A stretch of 64,000 nt of DNA, taken from contig JACQYF010000038.1 of NCBI GenBank assembly GCA_016208315.1, positions 21,813-85,812 of the forward strand, written 5' to 3'. Below the pieces are notes generated by a model. That model did not search any database and had not been told where the DNA came from. It saw only the letters and a list, made by a program, of their open reading frames with translations. Of the stretch, positions 16,026 through 25,214 are shown in pieces (within the stretch, counting starts at the first letter, position 1; each line of letters opens with the position of its first letter). Position numbers and translations under genes: made by a program. This stretch comes from Chloroflexota bacterium (GTDB taxonomy: Bacteria > Chloroflexota > Anaerolineae > UBA4142).

Positions 16026-16820
16026 ATGAATACCGCAATTTCGATTGACACACCGGCGCATCTACAAGTTGATAACATAACGGTCTCGTACAATGGCACA
16101 CCGGCCTTGCGCCAAGTGTCGTTCCAAGTTCCGCAAGGCACGCGCGTGGCCGTCGTGGGACCGAATGGCGCCGGCAAATCCACCTTGTTCAAAGCGTTGG
16201 TCGCGCTGCTGCCGCTGCGTGAAGGGCGCATCGTCATTCACGGCTTGCCGCTCGGTCATCACAAAGAATGCGTGGCGTACGTTCCGCAACGTGAAGATGT
16301 GGACTGGAAATTCCCAGTCACGGTGATGGACGTGGTGATGATGGGGCGCTATGGCAACCTCGGCTGGTTCAAGTGGCCTGGCAAGCACGACAACCGAATC
16401 GTCGCCCATTCGCTTGACCAGATGAAGATTGCGAATCTCGCGCGCGTGCCTATCGGAGAATTGTCGGGGGGGCAGCAGCAGCGCGTTTTTCTGGCGCGCG
16501 CCTTGGCCCAAGAACCGCACATACTGTTGATGGACGAGCCATTCACCGGCGTGGACGCTTCGACTCAGGAAGCGACGCTGCAATTGTTGGACCGGCTGCG
16601 GGAAGAAGGCGTTACGGTGATGGTCTCGACCCACGATCTGAACCTCGCCAATACGCGTTTCGACCAGGTGCTTTTGCTCAATCGGCAGTTGATCGCATAC
16701 GGGGACCCGACGCGCGTCTTCCACTCGGAGAATGTGGTCAAGGCCTTTGGGACGCATTCGCTCGTATTGAATGGAACGAACGGTATCGTCGTTGACGATT
16801 GTTGCCCGCCGGACGTGTAG
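16026..16820 (+). CDS. Zinc/manganese ABC transporter ATPase
   Basis: 264 residues from ATG 16026 (TTG 16014 is an alternative). Walker A GPNGAGKST, signature LSGGQQQR, Walker B ILLMDEPF and switch STHD are all present. QREDVDWKFPVTV in the Q-loop region is typical of the metal-chelate family. The stop at 16818-16820 abuts the permease start, implying translational coupling. Confidence 0.9.
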   Translation: MNTAISIDTPAHLQVDNITVSYNGTPALRQVSFQVPQGTRVAVVGPNGAGKSTLFKALVALLPLREGRIVIHGLPLGHHKECVAYVPQREDVDWKFPVTVMDVVMMGRYGNLGWFKWPGKHDNRIVAHSLDQMKIANLARVPIGELSGGQQQRVFLARALAQEPHILLMDEPFTGVDASTQEATLQLLDRLREEGVTVMVSTHDLNLANTRFDQVLLLNRQLIAYGDPTRVFHSENVVKAFGTHSLVLNGTNGIVVDDCCPPDV

Positions 16821-17672
16821 GTGATGGATGTGGTCGAATTCTTGCTGTCGCCTTTAACCTATGAATTCATGCAGCGCGGTTTGGTCGCGGCCCTAATGGT
16901 TGGCGTGCTGTGCGCGATTGTCGGCTGTTACGTCGTCCTGCGCTCGATGGCTTTCATCGGCGACGCGATGGCGCACGCGATCTTGCCGGGGGTTGCGCTG
17001 GCCTATTTGTTTAAAGGCGATTTGCTCGTCGGGGGGCTGGTCGCGGCCTTGATCGTCGCGATGGGCATCGGCTATTTGACGCGGCAGGGGACGCTCAAAG
17101 AAGACACCGTGATCGGCATTCTGTTCGCGGCGTCCTTGTCGCTGGGCATTGTGTTGATCAGCACGATCAAATCGTACGCCCGCGATCTGACGCACATCTT
17201 GTTTGGCAATCTGTTAGGCGTGAGCGTGAACGACCTCATCCTCACGGCCGGCTTGGGCGTGATCGTTCTGGCGACCATCTTCGCGCTGTACAAGGAATTG
17301 CTCGTGTTGTCGTTCGACCCGGTGCTGGCGGCGACGCTGCGTCTGCCCGCGGAGACGCTGCGTCATGTGATGCTGGTCTTGATCGCGCTGACAGTGGTGG
17401 TGTCCATGCAAACGGTTGGGGTCGGGCTGGTCGCCGCGATGCTGGTCACGCCCGGGGCCACCGCGTACTTGCTGACGCGCCGGCTGCCGACGATGATGTT
17501 GATCGCCGGATTGATCGGCGCGGTTTCCAGTGTGGCTGGCTTGTACCTCAGCTATTACGCCAGCGTGTCGTCCGGCGCGGCCATCGTCCTCACGGCGACC
17601 GTCATTTTCCTGGTCGCGTTCTTATTTGCGCCTAGGCGCGGCGTGTTGTGGACGACCCTCCGCCGTGTGTAA
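16821..17672 (+). CDS. Zinc/manganese ABC transporter permease
   Basis: 283 residues starting GTG-ATG directly after the ATPase stop. About eight transmembrane helices with the ABC-3 family patterns SMAFIGDAMAHAILPGVALAYLF and QTVGVGLVAAMLVTPGATAYLLT. It completes the zur-binding protein-ATPase-permease operon and ends 3 bases before the convergent STAS gene. Confidence 0.9.
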   Translation: MMDVVEFLLSPLTYEFMQRGLVAALMVGVLCAIVGCYVVLRSMAFIGDAMAHAILPGVALAYLFKGDLLVGGLVAALIVAMGIGYLTRQGTLKEDTVIGILFAASLSLGIVLISTIKSYARDLTHILFGNLLGVSVNDLILTAGLGVIVLATIFALYKELLVLSFDPVLAATLRLPAETLRHVMLVLIALTVVVSMQTVGVGLVAAMLVTPGATAYLLTRRLPTMMLIAGLIGAVSSVAGLYLSYYASVSSGAAIVLTATVIFLVAFLFAPRRGVLWTTLRRV

Positions 17673-17675
17673 GGT

Positions 17676-18086
17676 TCATCCAAACGAAGCGACCGCCGTT
17701 GGCAGATCGGAGTGAATCTCCAAGAAGCGGTCAAACCCCGCAATGTTCAATACCCTCTGAATGTCCGGCGTGGGATTGAGTAATTTTATGTGAGACGATT
17801 TGCCCGCCGCGGATGGCGGAGCATTTCCCCCGCTCCCCGGACCGGACGCCGCGTCGAGTGACTTGGACAGCAAATGGATGGCGCGCAGCCCCGCGCTCGT
17901 CAGCGAAACCACACTCGACAGGTCCAGCAACAGATTCCGCGCGCCCCCAGCGATGGCCTCTCGACCCTTGTTTTCCAGCATCTCGGCGCTGCCCATGTTC
18001 AAGCGTCCGTCCATATGAAACACGGTGACGGGCACGCGGCCCGGCGGTTGTGAGGTGGTAATCTGCATCGTATCTATGGATTGCAT
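17676..18086 (-). CDS. STAS-domain anti-sigma-factor antagonist
   Basis: 136 residues of the SpoIIAA/RsbV type. The strand LLLDLSSVVSLTSAGLRAI carries the probable phosphorylation site Ser64. A flexible insertion (about 79-97, Gly/Ser/Pro-rich) separates the last helices. In partner-switching systems the unphosphorylated form binds the anti-sigma kinase, and a PP2C phosphatase such as the one at 23948 dephosphorylates it. It is transcribed divergently from the signalling operon and has a strong promoter and GGGAGAGG ribosome site. Confidence 0.85.
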   Translation of the reverse strand: MQSIDTMQITTSQPPGRVPVTVFHMDGRLNMGSAEMLENKGREAIAGGARNLLLDLSSVVSLTSAGLRAIHLLSKSLDAASGPGSGGNAPPSAAGKSSHIKLLNPTPDIQRVLNIAGFDRFLEIHSDLPTAVASFG

Positions 18087-18118
18087 ATTGTTTCCTCTCC
18101 CAAGTGAAATCTGGCGCG

Positions 18119-18147
18119 ATTATATCTGCGCGCCTGCGTTTTTGCAA
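18119..18147 (-). promoter_or_regulatory. Promoter TTGCAA-N17-TATAAT of the STAS gene
   Basis: - strand -35 TTGCAA (18147-18142) and consensus -10 TATAAT (18124-18119) with a 17-base spacer; start near 18112. Confidence 0.7.
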
Positions 18148-18179
18148 TGGGGTCGAAACCGCGCGGCCCATTTCACCCC

Positions 18180-18209
18180 TTGACACGTTTTGAGCGAATA
18201 TGCTACACT
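18180..18209 (+). promoter_or_regulatory. Promoter TTGACA-N18-TACACT of the signalling operon
   Basis: -35 TTGACA (18180-18185), 18-base spacer, -10 TACACT (18204-18209). Start near 18216, followed by a 90-base leader with a hairpin. The promoter rules out the longer open frame beginning at 18190. Confidence 0.75.
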
Positions 18210-18244
18210 CGCGGGCGAACTTGGTCCCGTGATGATTCATCTCC

Positions 18245-18268
18245 GGCAGACGCTAACACAGGTCTGCC
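18245..18268 (+). promoter_or_regulatory. Leader hairpin before the signalling operon
   Basis: GGCAGAC (18245-18251) pairs with GTCTGCC (18262-18268), followed by TCTTTA. It is a short attenuator-like or stabilising hairpin between the promoter and the lipoprotein start. Confidence 0.45.
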
Positions 18269-18306
18269 TCTTTACTTTCGGCCCGAGGCGCGCAAGGAGC
18301 ATCGAA

Positions 18307-18960
18307 TTGTCGGAGAAAACTGCTTACATCATTATCGTGCTTGTTCTAACGCTCGGCGCGACCGCGGCGTGCGCGCCCGCACCGGCGGCGGCCCAGTTGG
18401 CCCCGACGCCACCCCCGCTCGTCCTGCCGACGCTCATTCCGCCCACGTCTCGTCCATCGTCTCCGACGCCTACTTTTGTGCCGCCCACGGCGACGGCGAC
18501 CGTCGTCGCGCAGCCGGTCGCGTCGCCCACCGCGCTCGCGCCCGCGACGAGCGCCGCGACGCCGACAAGCGCGGCAACGCCCACGCTCGCGCTTCAAGCC
18601 GGCTTGTTCGTCACTGGCCTGCGGACTCAGCCCGACCCGCCCATCCGCGGCCCTAATTTGGAATTCCTGGTTACGTTCGCCAATGGGACCGGGGCTGAGC
18701 AGAACTATCGCTGGTTGGTCTATATTTACAAAGCCGATACGCCGAACAAGACCTTTGGCGAAACGACTCGCACGAATGGCGCGATTCCGGCCGGGACCAC
18801 CGAACAACCGTCACTCGGCAGCTGGCGATTGCCGTTGGGCGGTCCATGCGATTACTTTTTTGCGCGCGTCGTTTTTCTCAATTCCGAAAATCGAGCGGTT
18901 CCATTTACGACTCCCGACGGCAAGGTCTTTGAAAAGGGGTTGACCATATGTCCGCCGTGA
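18307..18960 (+). CDS. Lipoprotein with exported beta domain, first gene of signalling operon
   Basis: 217 residues from TTG 18307, seven bases after AAGGAG. Lipobox TAAC with Cys22, then a Pro/Thr/Ala-rich linker of about 75 residues. One copy follows of the roughly 105-residue domain also found at 3489 and 4273 ([72 protein letters not shown]). Its end overlaps the kinase start by 13 bases. Position suggests an extracytoplasmic ligand-binding or sensory accessory for the kinase; this is inference. Confidence 0.8.
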   Translation: MSEKTAYIIIVLVLTLGATAACAPAPAAAQLAPTPPPLVLPTLIPPTSRPSSPTPTFVPPTATATVVAQPVASPTALAPATSAATPTSAATPTLALQAGLFVTGLRTQPDPPIRGPNLEFLVTFANGTGAEQNYRWLVYIYKADTPNKTFGETTRTNGAIPAGTTEQPSLGSWRLPLGGPCDYFFARVVFLNSENRAVPFTTPDGKVFEKGLTICPP

Positions 18961-21900
18961 AACACGCACCTCCCGCCGGTCCCTTCACCCCCGCGATCTG
19001 GCTGATGAACCGGCTCAGATTTCCGTTCAAGTTTTTGCTCATCACGCTGCTCTTCCTGCTGCCGCTGGCGCTCGTAATGGCGCTCCTCGTTTTGCAGATC
19101 AATGCGAATGTACAAGTGGCTGAAAGGGAACTGCTCGGCACGGCGTACCTGCGTCCGGCGCGCAATTTGCTCCAGGACGCGCTCGTCAACCAAATCCTCG
19201 CGCAGGATTTTCAAAATGGCCGCGTGGCCGGAGACGAAATCGCGCGCACACGCGCGCGAATGGATGCCGCGTTCAACGCGCTGGCGGAATGGGACCGACG
19301 AATCGGCAGCCAGCTTGGGACACGCAGCGATTTCGAGACGCTCAACGCGGACTGGCAGAAACTCAAGAGCCAGCCGCCCGACCAGCCCTCGGCCGGCGGC
19401 GAGGACCTGAACGTGAAACTAATCGCCGACCTGCGCGCGCTGATGGCGAGCGTTGGCAACACTTCCAACTTGATCCTCGACCCGCGGCTCGACAGCAACT
19501 ATTTAGCCGATCTTCTCGTGCTGGAGATTCCAGAAGGGCTTGCGCTCCAAGCGGAAACTTTGGCGCTCGGCATCCCGAACCTGGCGCAAGAGTACTCGAC
19601 CGCCGGTTTAGCGCGCACCTCGACGGTCATTGGTCAACTCCAGTCCAACCTCGACGTGACGCAGGGCGGCCTGCGCGCGGCGCTGCAAAACACCGCCGCG
19701 CCCGACATGTCGCCGGCGCTCGACGACCCGCTGGCAGCGGCCAAGAGCGCGACCGACGAGTTTCTAAACAGCGTCGGGCGCGTGTGGAACACGCAGGGCG
19801 CTGAAGCGGAAGCGGTCGCCTTGCGCGCCAGCGGCGGCTCGGCGCTCCAGGCGAATTTCCGACTCTGGGATCTCGGCATCGCGCAGCTCGACCGGCTGTT
19901 GCAGACGCGGATCGCGAGTTTGAATCAACAAAAATCGCTTGCGCTCGCGACTACAGCCGTCGTGCTGTTAGTGGTCGCGTATCTTTGGATTGCCTTTTAC
20001 CTCGCCGTAATGCGCACGGTGACAAACCTGGAAGCCGCGTCCCAGCGGATGGTCAGCGGCGATATGAGCGGTGATCTGCAACTCGACAATCGCGACGAGT
20101 TGGGCCAAATCGTCGCCGCGTTCAACCAGATCGCATCGGCGCTGGTTTCGTCGAGCGCCTACCGTCAAGCGGTGGTGGATAATGCTGCGGACGGAATCTT
20201 GACGACCGACCGCGAGGGCCGCTTGGTTTCGTTCAACCCCGCGGCGGAACGCATCTTTGGCTATGCCGCGTCCGAAGTGATCGGCCAGAAAATTACTCTG
20301 CTCGTGCCCACGGCCGCTAACTTTGCGCGCAACGGTTTCGCGATGGGGAATCAGCGGCGCGAGACCGAGGGTCGCCACAGAGATGGTTCGTTATTCCCGC
20401 TCGACCTTGCGGTCACCGAAACGCGCTTGGGCGATCAAACACTCTTCAGCGGCTTGATGCGCGATATTACCGAAGAGAAGCAAGCCGAACACCAGTTACA
20501 GCAAGCGAAACAAGCCGCCGATGCCGCGAATCAAGCCAAGAGCGCGTTCCTCGCGAACATGAGCCACGAATTGCGCACGCCCTTGAACGCGATCATCGGC
20601 TATAGCGAAATGCTGCAGGAAGAAGCGGAAGATACGGGGCAAGCGAGTTTTGTGCCCGACCTCGAGAAAATCAACGCGGCGGGCAAACATCTCTTGGGAC
20701 TGATTAATGCGGTGCTCGATCTCTCCAAGATCGAAGCGGGCAAGATGGACTTGTACCTGGAGACCTTTTCGGTTCCGAACCTGGTCGCGGATGTCGCGGG
20801 CGTCATTCAACCGCTCATCGCCAAGAACTCGAATACGCTGCGCGTCCGCTGCCCTGAAGACATCGGCATGATGCGCGCCGATCTGACCAAAGTGCGCCAA
20901 AGCATTTTCAATTTGCTGAGCAATGCCAGCAAATTCACCGAACAAGGCGTCATCTCCCTCGACGTCGAACGCACGCGCGCCGATGAGACGGAGTGGATGA
21001 TTTTCCGAGTGAGCGACACTGGTATCGGCATGACGCCCGAGCAACTGGGGAAATTGTTCCAGGAGTTTAGTCAGGCCGACGCTTCCACATCGCGCAAGTA
21101 CGGCGGCACCGGTCTGGGCCTCGCGCTGACGCGGCGCTTTTGCCGCATGATGGGCGGCGATATTACGGTCGAGAGCGAGCCGGGCAAGGGCAGCACGTTT
21201 ACGATGCGCCTGCCCGAGCAAGTCGCCGAGCAACAAGCCGAAGCCGTGTCCATACCGCCCGCCGTCGAATCGGTGCCCGCGGGCGCGAGCCGCGTGCTCG
21301 TGATTGACGACGAGCCGACCGCGCGCGATCTGATGCAGCGCTTGCTCACCAGTCACGGGTTCAACGCGACCACGGCCGCGAACGGCGCCGACGGATTGGA
21401 CCTGGCCAAACAACTGCATCCCGACGTGATCACACTCGATGTGATGATGCCGGGCATGGATGGCTGGACGGTCCTCACCGCGCTCAAGCAGGACCCGGCG
21501 ACCGTTGACATTCCGGTCATCATGGTCTCTATCGTGGACGAAAAGAATCTCGGCTACGCGTTGGGCGCGGCCGACTATTTGACCAAGCCGGTCGAGCGCG
21601 AGCGCCTCGTCGCCATTCTCAATCGCTATCGCCGCGAACCGGGCCAGCGTCCCGTGCTCATCGTCGAGGACGATGCCGCCACGCGCGAGATGCTGCGGCG
21701 CACGGTCGAGCGCGAGGGCTGGCAAGTTGCGGAAGCCGAGAACGGCATCGTCGGGTTACAAGAGGTGGCGAAGAATCCGCCGATGTTGATCTTGCTGGAC
21801 CTGATGATGCCGGAGATGGACGGATTCGAATTCGTGGTCGAGCTGCGGAAAAATCCGGCGTGGAAATCCATCCCGGTCGTCGTCGTGACCGCCAAAGATC

Positions 21901-22049
21901 TGACTCAGCAAGACCGCCAGCGCCTTACGGGTTATGTAGACCAGTTGATTCAAAAAGGCGCCTACAGCCGCGACGAATTGGTCGCGGAGATTCGCAAGCT
22001 GACGCAAGGAGAAAAACAGAATGTCGAAGATACTGCTCGTCGAAGATAA
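18948..22049 (+). CDS. Hybrid sensor histidine kinase with two receiver domains
   Basis: 1033 residues. One transmembrane helix near 28-50, an extracytoplasmic helical region to about 325, a second helix near 328-352, then HAMP, PAS (about 410-510), phosphoacceptor helix with His540 in MSHELRTP, and HATPase (N box LLSNASKF, G box TGLGLAL near 721). Two receivers follow with phosphoacceptor Asp831 and Asp951. It overlaps the lipoprotein upstream by 13 bases and the lone receiver downstream by 29. The sensed signal is unknown; the large external domain and neighbouring lipoprotein suggest an envelope cue. Confidence 0.92.
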   Translation: MSAVKHAPPAGPFTPAIWLMNRLRFPFKFLLITLLFLLPLALVMALLVLQINANVQVAERELLGTAYLRPARNLLQDALVNQILAQDFQNGRVAGDEIARTRARMDAAFNALAEWDRRIGSQLGTRSDFETLNADWQKLKSQPPDQPSAGGEDLNVKLIADLRALMASVGNTSNLILDPRLDSNYLADLLVLEIPEGLALQAETLALGIPNLAQEYSTAGLARTSTVIGQLQSNLDVTQGGLRAALQNTAAPDMSPALDDPLAAAKSATDEFLNSVGRVWNTQGAEAEAVALRASGGSALQANFRLWDLGIAQLDRLLQTRIASLNQQKSLALATTAVVLLVVAYLWIAFYLAVMRTVTNLEAASQRMVSGDMSGDLQLDNRDELGQIVAAFNQIASALVSSSAYRQAVVDNAADGILTTDREGRLVSFNPAAERIFGYAASEVIGQKITLLVPTAANFARNGFAMGNQRRETEGRHRDGSLFPLDLAVTETRLGDQTLFSGLMRDITEEKQAEHQLQQAKQAADAANQAKSAFLANMSHELRTPLNAIIGYSEMLQEEAEDTGQASFVPDLEKINAAGKHLLGLINAVLDLSKIEAGKMDLYLETFSVPNLVADVAGVIQPLIAKNSNTLRVRCPEDIGMMRADLTKVRQSIFNLLSNASKFTEQGVISLDVERTRADETEWMIFRVSDTGIGMTPEQLGKLFQEFSQADASTSRKYGGTGLGLALTRRFCRMMGGDITVESEPGKGSTFTMRLPEQVAEQQAEAVSIPPAVESVPAGASRVLVIDDEPTARDLMQRLLTSHGFNATTAANGADGLDLAKQLHPDVITLDVMMPGMDGWTVLTALKQDPATVDIPVIMVSIVDEKNLGYALGAADYLTKPVERERLVAILNRYRREPGQRPVLIVEDDAATREMLRRTVEREGWQVAEAENGIVGLQEVAKNPPMLILLDLMMPEMDGFEFVVELRKNPAWKSIPVVVVTAKDLTQQDRQRLTGYVDQLIQKGAYSRDELVAEIRKLTQGEKQNVEDTARRR

Positions 22050-22398
22050 CGAGATGAACCGCGATATGCTGTCGCGCCGCCTCGACCGCAAAGGATACCA
22101 GGTCGTCATCGCGATGGATGGGCAGCAGGGGGTCGAGCTGGCGCGCTCCGAGTCGCCCGACCTGATCCTGATGGACATGAGTCTGCCGGTCTTGGATGGC
22201 TGGGAAGCGACGCGGCAGTTGAAGAACGCGCTCGAAACGCAGGCCATCCCCATCATCGCGCTCACCGCGCACGCGATGGCCGGCGACCGCGAAAAGGCGC
22301 TGGCGGCGGGCGCAAACGACTATGACACCAAACCCATCGAACTCCCGCGGCTCTTGGAAAAAATCCAAACACTCTTGCCGAAAGCGCCTCCAGCATGA
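22021..22398 (+). CDS. Single-domain response regulator
   Basis: 125-residue CheY-like receiver with acidic pocket ED at 8-9, phosphoacceptor Asp52 (LMDMSLP), Thr in LTAHA and Lys in DTKPIE. It has no output domain, so it acts as a phosphate shuttle or through protein binding. It starts inside the kinase gene and its stop overlaps the next gene as ATGA, so the three proteins are made together. Confidence 0.9.
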   Translation: MSKILLVEDNEMNRDMLSRRLDRKGYQVVIAMDGQQGVELARSESPDLILMDMSLPVLDGWEATRQLKNALETQAIPIIALTAHAMAGDREKALAAGANDYDTKPIELPRLLEKIQTLLPKAPPA

Positions 22399-23951
22399 GC
22401 GACAGTTTGACTGAGCGCGCGTGGTTGGCGAATTTGCGGCACGAACTACGCACGCCGATTAACGCGATCATCGGTTACAGCGAAATGCTGCTCGAAGACG
22501 CCGCAGACCGCGGCGACGAACGGCTGAGCGCGGACCTGCAAAAAATCCAGACGGCGGGCAGCCAACTCCTCGCGCGCGTCAACGAAATCCTCGACCCGGC
22601 GAGAATCGAAACGGAAGGGCTGGGCGCGGATCGGGAGACGTTCGGCGCGAACTTGCGCCACGAATTGCGGACGCCCTTAAGCGCGGTGATCGGCTATACC
22701 GAGATGCTTTTGGAAGAGCAGGGCGGCCAAGAGGAAATGCGCGGCGACCTGGAAAAGATTCACGCCGCCGCCGAGCGTTTCCTCGCGTTCATCAACGACA
22801 TCGTCCACGTCTCGACTGCCGAGCCGGGCGAAGTTCCTCAGTCGGCTGAATCGGCCGCGATGGTCGCGGATGTCGTGCGAACGATTCAACCAGTAGAGAG
22901 CGAAGGCATCGCGGCGAACCCCATCGAGTGCGGCGTGCTCCTCGTGGTGGACGACAACGAAATCAACCGCGACGTGCTCTCGCGGCGGCTGGAACGACAG
23001 GGCCATCGCGTCGAAACTGGGGCGAACGGACAGCAGGCGCTCGACATGGTGCGCGCCAAACCGTACGATCTCATCCTGCTCGATCTGATGATGCCGGAGA
23101 TGAACGGCTATCAGGTGCTCCAACATCTCAAAGCGGACGCGCTCTTGCGCGATATTCCGGTGATCATGATTTCCGCGCTGGACGAAGTGGACACCGTAGT
23201 GCGCTGCATCGAAATGGGCGCCGAAGATTACATGCCCAAGCCGTTCAACCCGGTGCTGCTCAAAGCGCGCATCGGGGCGTGCCTGGAAAAGAAACGCCTG
23301 CGCGACCGGCAGCGCGAGTTGTTCGGCAAATTCGCGACCAAAGAGGTCGCCGAAGAGTTGCTGCGGTACGGCTTTTCGCTTGGCGGCAAAATGGTCGAGG
23401 CGACCGCGATGTTTTCCGACATTCGTTCGTTCACGACGATCACGGAATCGCAGACTCCGGCCGCGACGATCGAGATGCTCAATCGCTATTTCAGCTACAT
23501 GGTGGACGCCATCGGCGAGGAGGGGGGCATCGTCAACCAAATCGTCGGGGATGGGCTGATGGCGATTTTCGGCGCGCCGCTGCCGCGGGTGGACCATCGC
23601 GCGCGGGCGACGCGCGCCGCGCTGAAAATGTGCGAACGCATCGAGCAATTCAATCGCGAGCAGGCGGCGATGAATCTGCCGCCGATTCGCATCGGCATTG
23701 GGATCGCGGCGGGCGAGGTCATCGCCGGTTACACAGGGACTGAGGCGCGCGCGACGTACACTTGTGTTGGCGACACGGTCAACTTGGCCGCGCGGCTTGA
23801 ATCGCACACCAAAGTGGTCGGCCAGCCCATCCTGATCAACGAGATGGCCCGGCTCGGCTTGGACGATACGTTTCAAGTCGAGGAACGAGGGACCGTGCAG
23901 TTGAAAGGCAAGACGCAAGCCATTCCAGTTTATTCTGTGTCGGCGACATGA
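22395..23951 (+). CDS. Tandem DHp domains - receiver - class III nucleotide cyclase
   Basis: 518 residues. Two kinase-type phosphoacceptor helices (His16 and His89, both NLRHELRTP followed by IIGYSEML or VIGYTEML) occur without any ATPase domain. A receiver follows with Asp230 in [11 protein letters not shown], then a class III adenylate/guanylate cyclase from about 335. Metal-binding Asp342 (FSDIRSFT) and Asp386 (GDGLMAIFG) are present, as is the VNLAARLES transition-state region. The usual substrate-selecting Lys in NKxxGD is Gln382, so ATP versus GTP cannot be called. ATGA overlaps link it to both neighbours. Confidence 0.88.
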   Translation: MSDSLTERAWLANLRHELRTPINAIIGYSEMLLEDAADRGDERLSADLQKIQTAGSQLLARVNEILDPARIETEGLGADRETFGANLRHELRTPLSAVIGYTEMLLEEQGGQEEMRGDLEKIHAAAERFLAFINDIVHVSTAEPGEVPQSAESAAMVADVVRTIQPVESEGIAANPIECGVLLVVDDNEINRDVLSRRLERQGHRVETGANGQQALDMVRAKPYDLILLDLMMPEMNGYQVLQHLKADALLRDIPVIMISALDEVDTVVRCIEMGAEDYMPKPFNPVLLKARIGACLEKKRLRDRQRELFGKFATKEVAEELLRYGFSLGGKMVEATAMFSDIRSFTTITESQTPAATIEMLNRYFSYMVDAIGEEGGIVNQIVGDGLMAIFGAPLPRVDHRARATRAALKMCERIEQFNREQAAMNLPPIRIGIGIAAGEVIAGYTGTEARATYTCVGDTVNLAARLESHTKVVGQPILINEMARLGLDDTFQVEERGTVQLKGKTQAIPVYSVSAT

Positions 23952-25168
23952 AAGCCAAAATCATTCAACGCATTCCGCTGTTCGCGTCGCTCCCCTCCGG
24001 CGAGATTCAACATCTCGCCGAAACACTCCGCGACCTCACTCTGCCACCCAACACGATCGTCTTTCACGAGGGGGAATACGGCGACCGCTTCTACATCGTC
24101 GTCGAGGGCGAGATCGAGGTGATCAAATCGCTGGGAACGGCGGACGAACGCGTCTTGGCGCTCTGCGGTCCGGGCAGTTACGTCGGCGAGATGAGCTTGT
24201 TCGACCGCGACGGGCGGCGTACGGCGAGCGTCCGCACGCGCACGCCCGCGCAGTTGCTGGAAATGACCCGCGGCGATTTCGATGCCTTGCTGCACCGCCA
24301 GCCCATGCTCGCCTACGAATTGGTCCACGAATTGAGCGCGCGCCTCGACAGCGCGCATACGACGACCATTCGCGACTTGCGCGAAAAGAATCGCCAGCTC
24401 GAACAGGCCTACGAAGAACTGAAAACCGCGCAGGCGCAAATCATCGAAAAGGAAAAGCTGGAAAAAGAGCTGGCGGTCGCGCGGCAGATTCAGGCCAGCA
24501 TTTTGCCCAGCACGTTTCCCCAGGTCGCGGGTTTCGACTTGGGCGCGCGCGTCGTGCCCACGCGCGCCGTCGGCGGCGACCTGTTCGATCTCATAGATTT
24601 GGGCAATGGAAGATTGGGCGTTGCGGTCGCGGATGTTTCCGACAAGGGCGTGCCGGCCGCGATTTTCATGGCGCTCACCCGCAGTCTGCTCCGCGCCGAG
24701 GCGACGCGCACCGTTTCGCCGGTCGAGGTCGTGAGGAATGTGAACCGGGAATTGCTGGAGATGAACGACGCGGGCATGTTCGTCACGGTGCTGTACGGCG
24801 TGCTGGACGGCGCGACGCTCGAGTTTCATTATGTGCGCGCGGGCCACGAAATGCCACTCGTCGTCGGCCCCGACGGTGAGTTGATCGAGATTCCTCAGGG
24901 GTCTGGCAATCCGGTGGGTCTATTCGAGGGGATGGCGCTCGACGAGCAGCGTGTGACTCTAGCGCGCGGCAGTGTGCTCGTCATTAATACGGATGGGGCG
25001 ACGGACCAGGAGAACAGCGCGGGCGAGCCGTTCGGATTCGAGCGTTTGCGCGCCGCGGTCTGCGGCCAGCGATCCGGTGACGCGCAGACGATTTGCGACC
25101 GGCTGTTCGCGGCGCGGCTCTCCAAAACGACGACATCACCTTTGTGGTGGTGCAACTTCAACGAATAG
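23948..25168 (+). CDS. cNMP-binding PP2C/SpoIIE-type phosphatase with C-terminal frameshift
   Basis: 406 residues as read. The N-terminal cyclic-nucleotide-binding domain (about 1-125) has the phosphate cassette GEMSLFDRDGRRTASV. A coiled coil (about 140-185) leads to an RsbU/SpoIIE-type phosphatase with metal motifs GGDLFDL, VADVSDKG and NTDGATDQ. The C-terminus reads SKTTTSPLWWCNFNE, but the +1 frame from 25129 encodes DDITFVVVQLQRIDRNE, the canonical family ending, stopping at 25182. One A appears to be missing in the AAAA run at 25124-25127. As written, the last metal-binding DD is lost. The ATGA overlap with the cyclase implies cNMP-gated control. Confidence 0.88.
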   Translation: MKAKIIQRIPLFASLPSGEIQHLAETLRDLTLPPNTIVFHEGEYGDRFYIVVEGEIEVIKSLGTADERVLALCGPGSYVGEMSLFDRDGRRTASVRTRTPAQLLEMTRGDFDALLHRQPMLAYELVHELSARLDSAHTTTIRDLREKNRQLEQAYEELKTAQAQIIEKEKLEKELAVARQIQASILPSTFPQVAGFDLGARVVPTRAVGGDLFDLIDLGNGRLGVAVADVSDKGVPAAIFMALTRSLLRAEATRTVSPVEVVRNVNRELLEMNDAGMFVTVLYGVLDGATLEFHYVRAGHEMPLVVGPDGELIEIPQGSGNPVGLFEGMALDEQRVTLARGSVLVINTDGATDQENSAGEPFGFERLRAAVCGQRSGDAQTICDRLFAARLSKTTTSPLWWCNFNE

Positions 25169-25174
25169 ACAGGA

Positions 25175-25214
25175 ACGAATAAACGAATCTGTGCGCCAAA
25201 ATTCGTTTATTCGT
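25175..25214. repeat. Oligomer-repeat hairpin between convergent genes
   Basis: ACGAATAAACGAAT (25175-25188) pairs perfectly with ATTCGTTTATTCGT (25201-25214). It is bounded by the phosphatase stop and the dehydratase stop. The unit is ACGAAT(AA), akin to the ATTCGTT words at 781. Confidence 0.8.

Noticed and set aside
18190..18306. Earlier start for the signalling-operon lipoprotein
   Set aside because: It would lie inside the -35/-10 promoter, and the lipobox distance fits the TTG at 18307 with AAGGAG.
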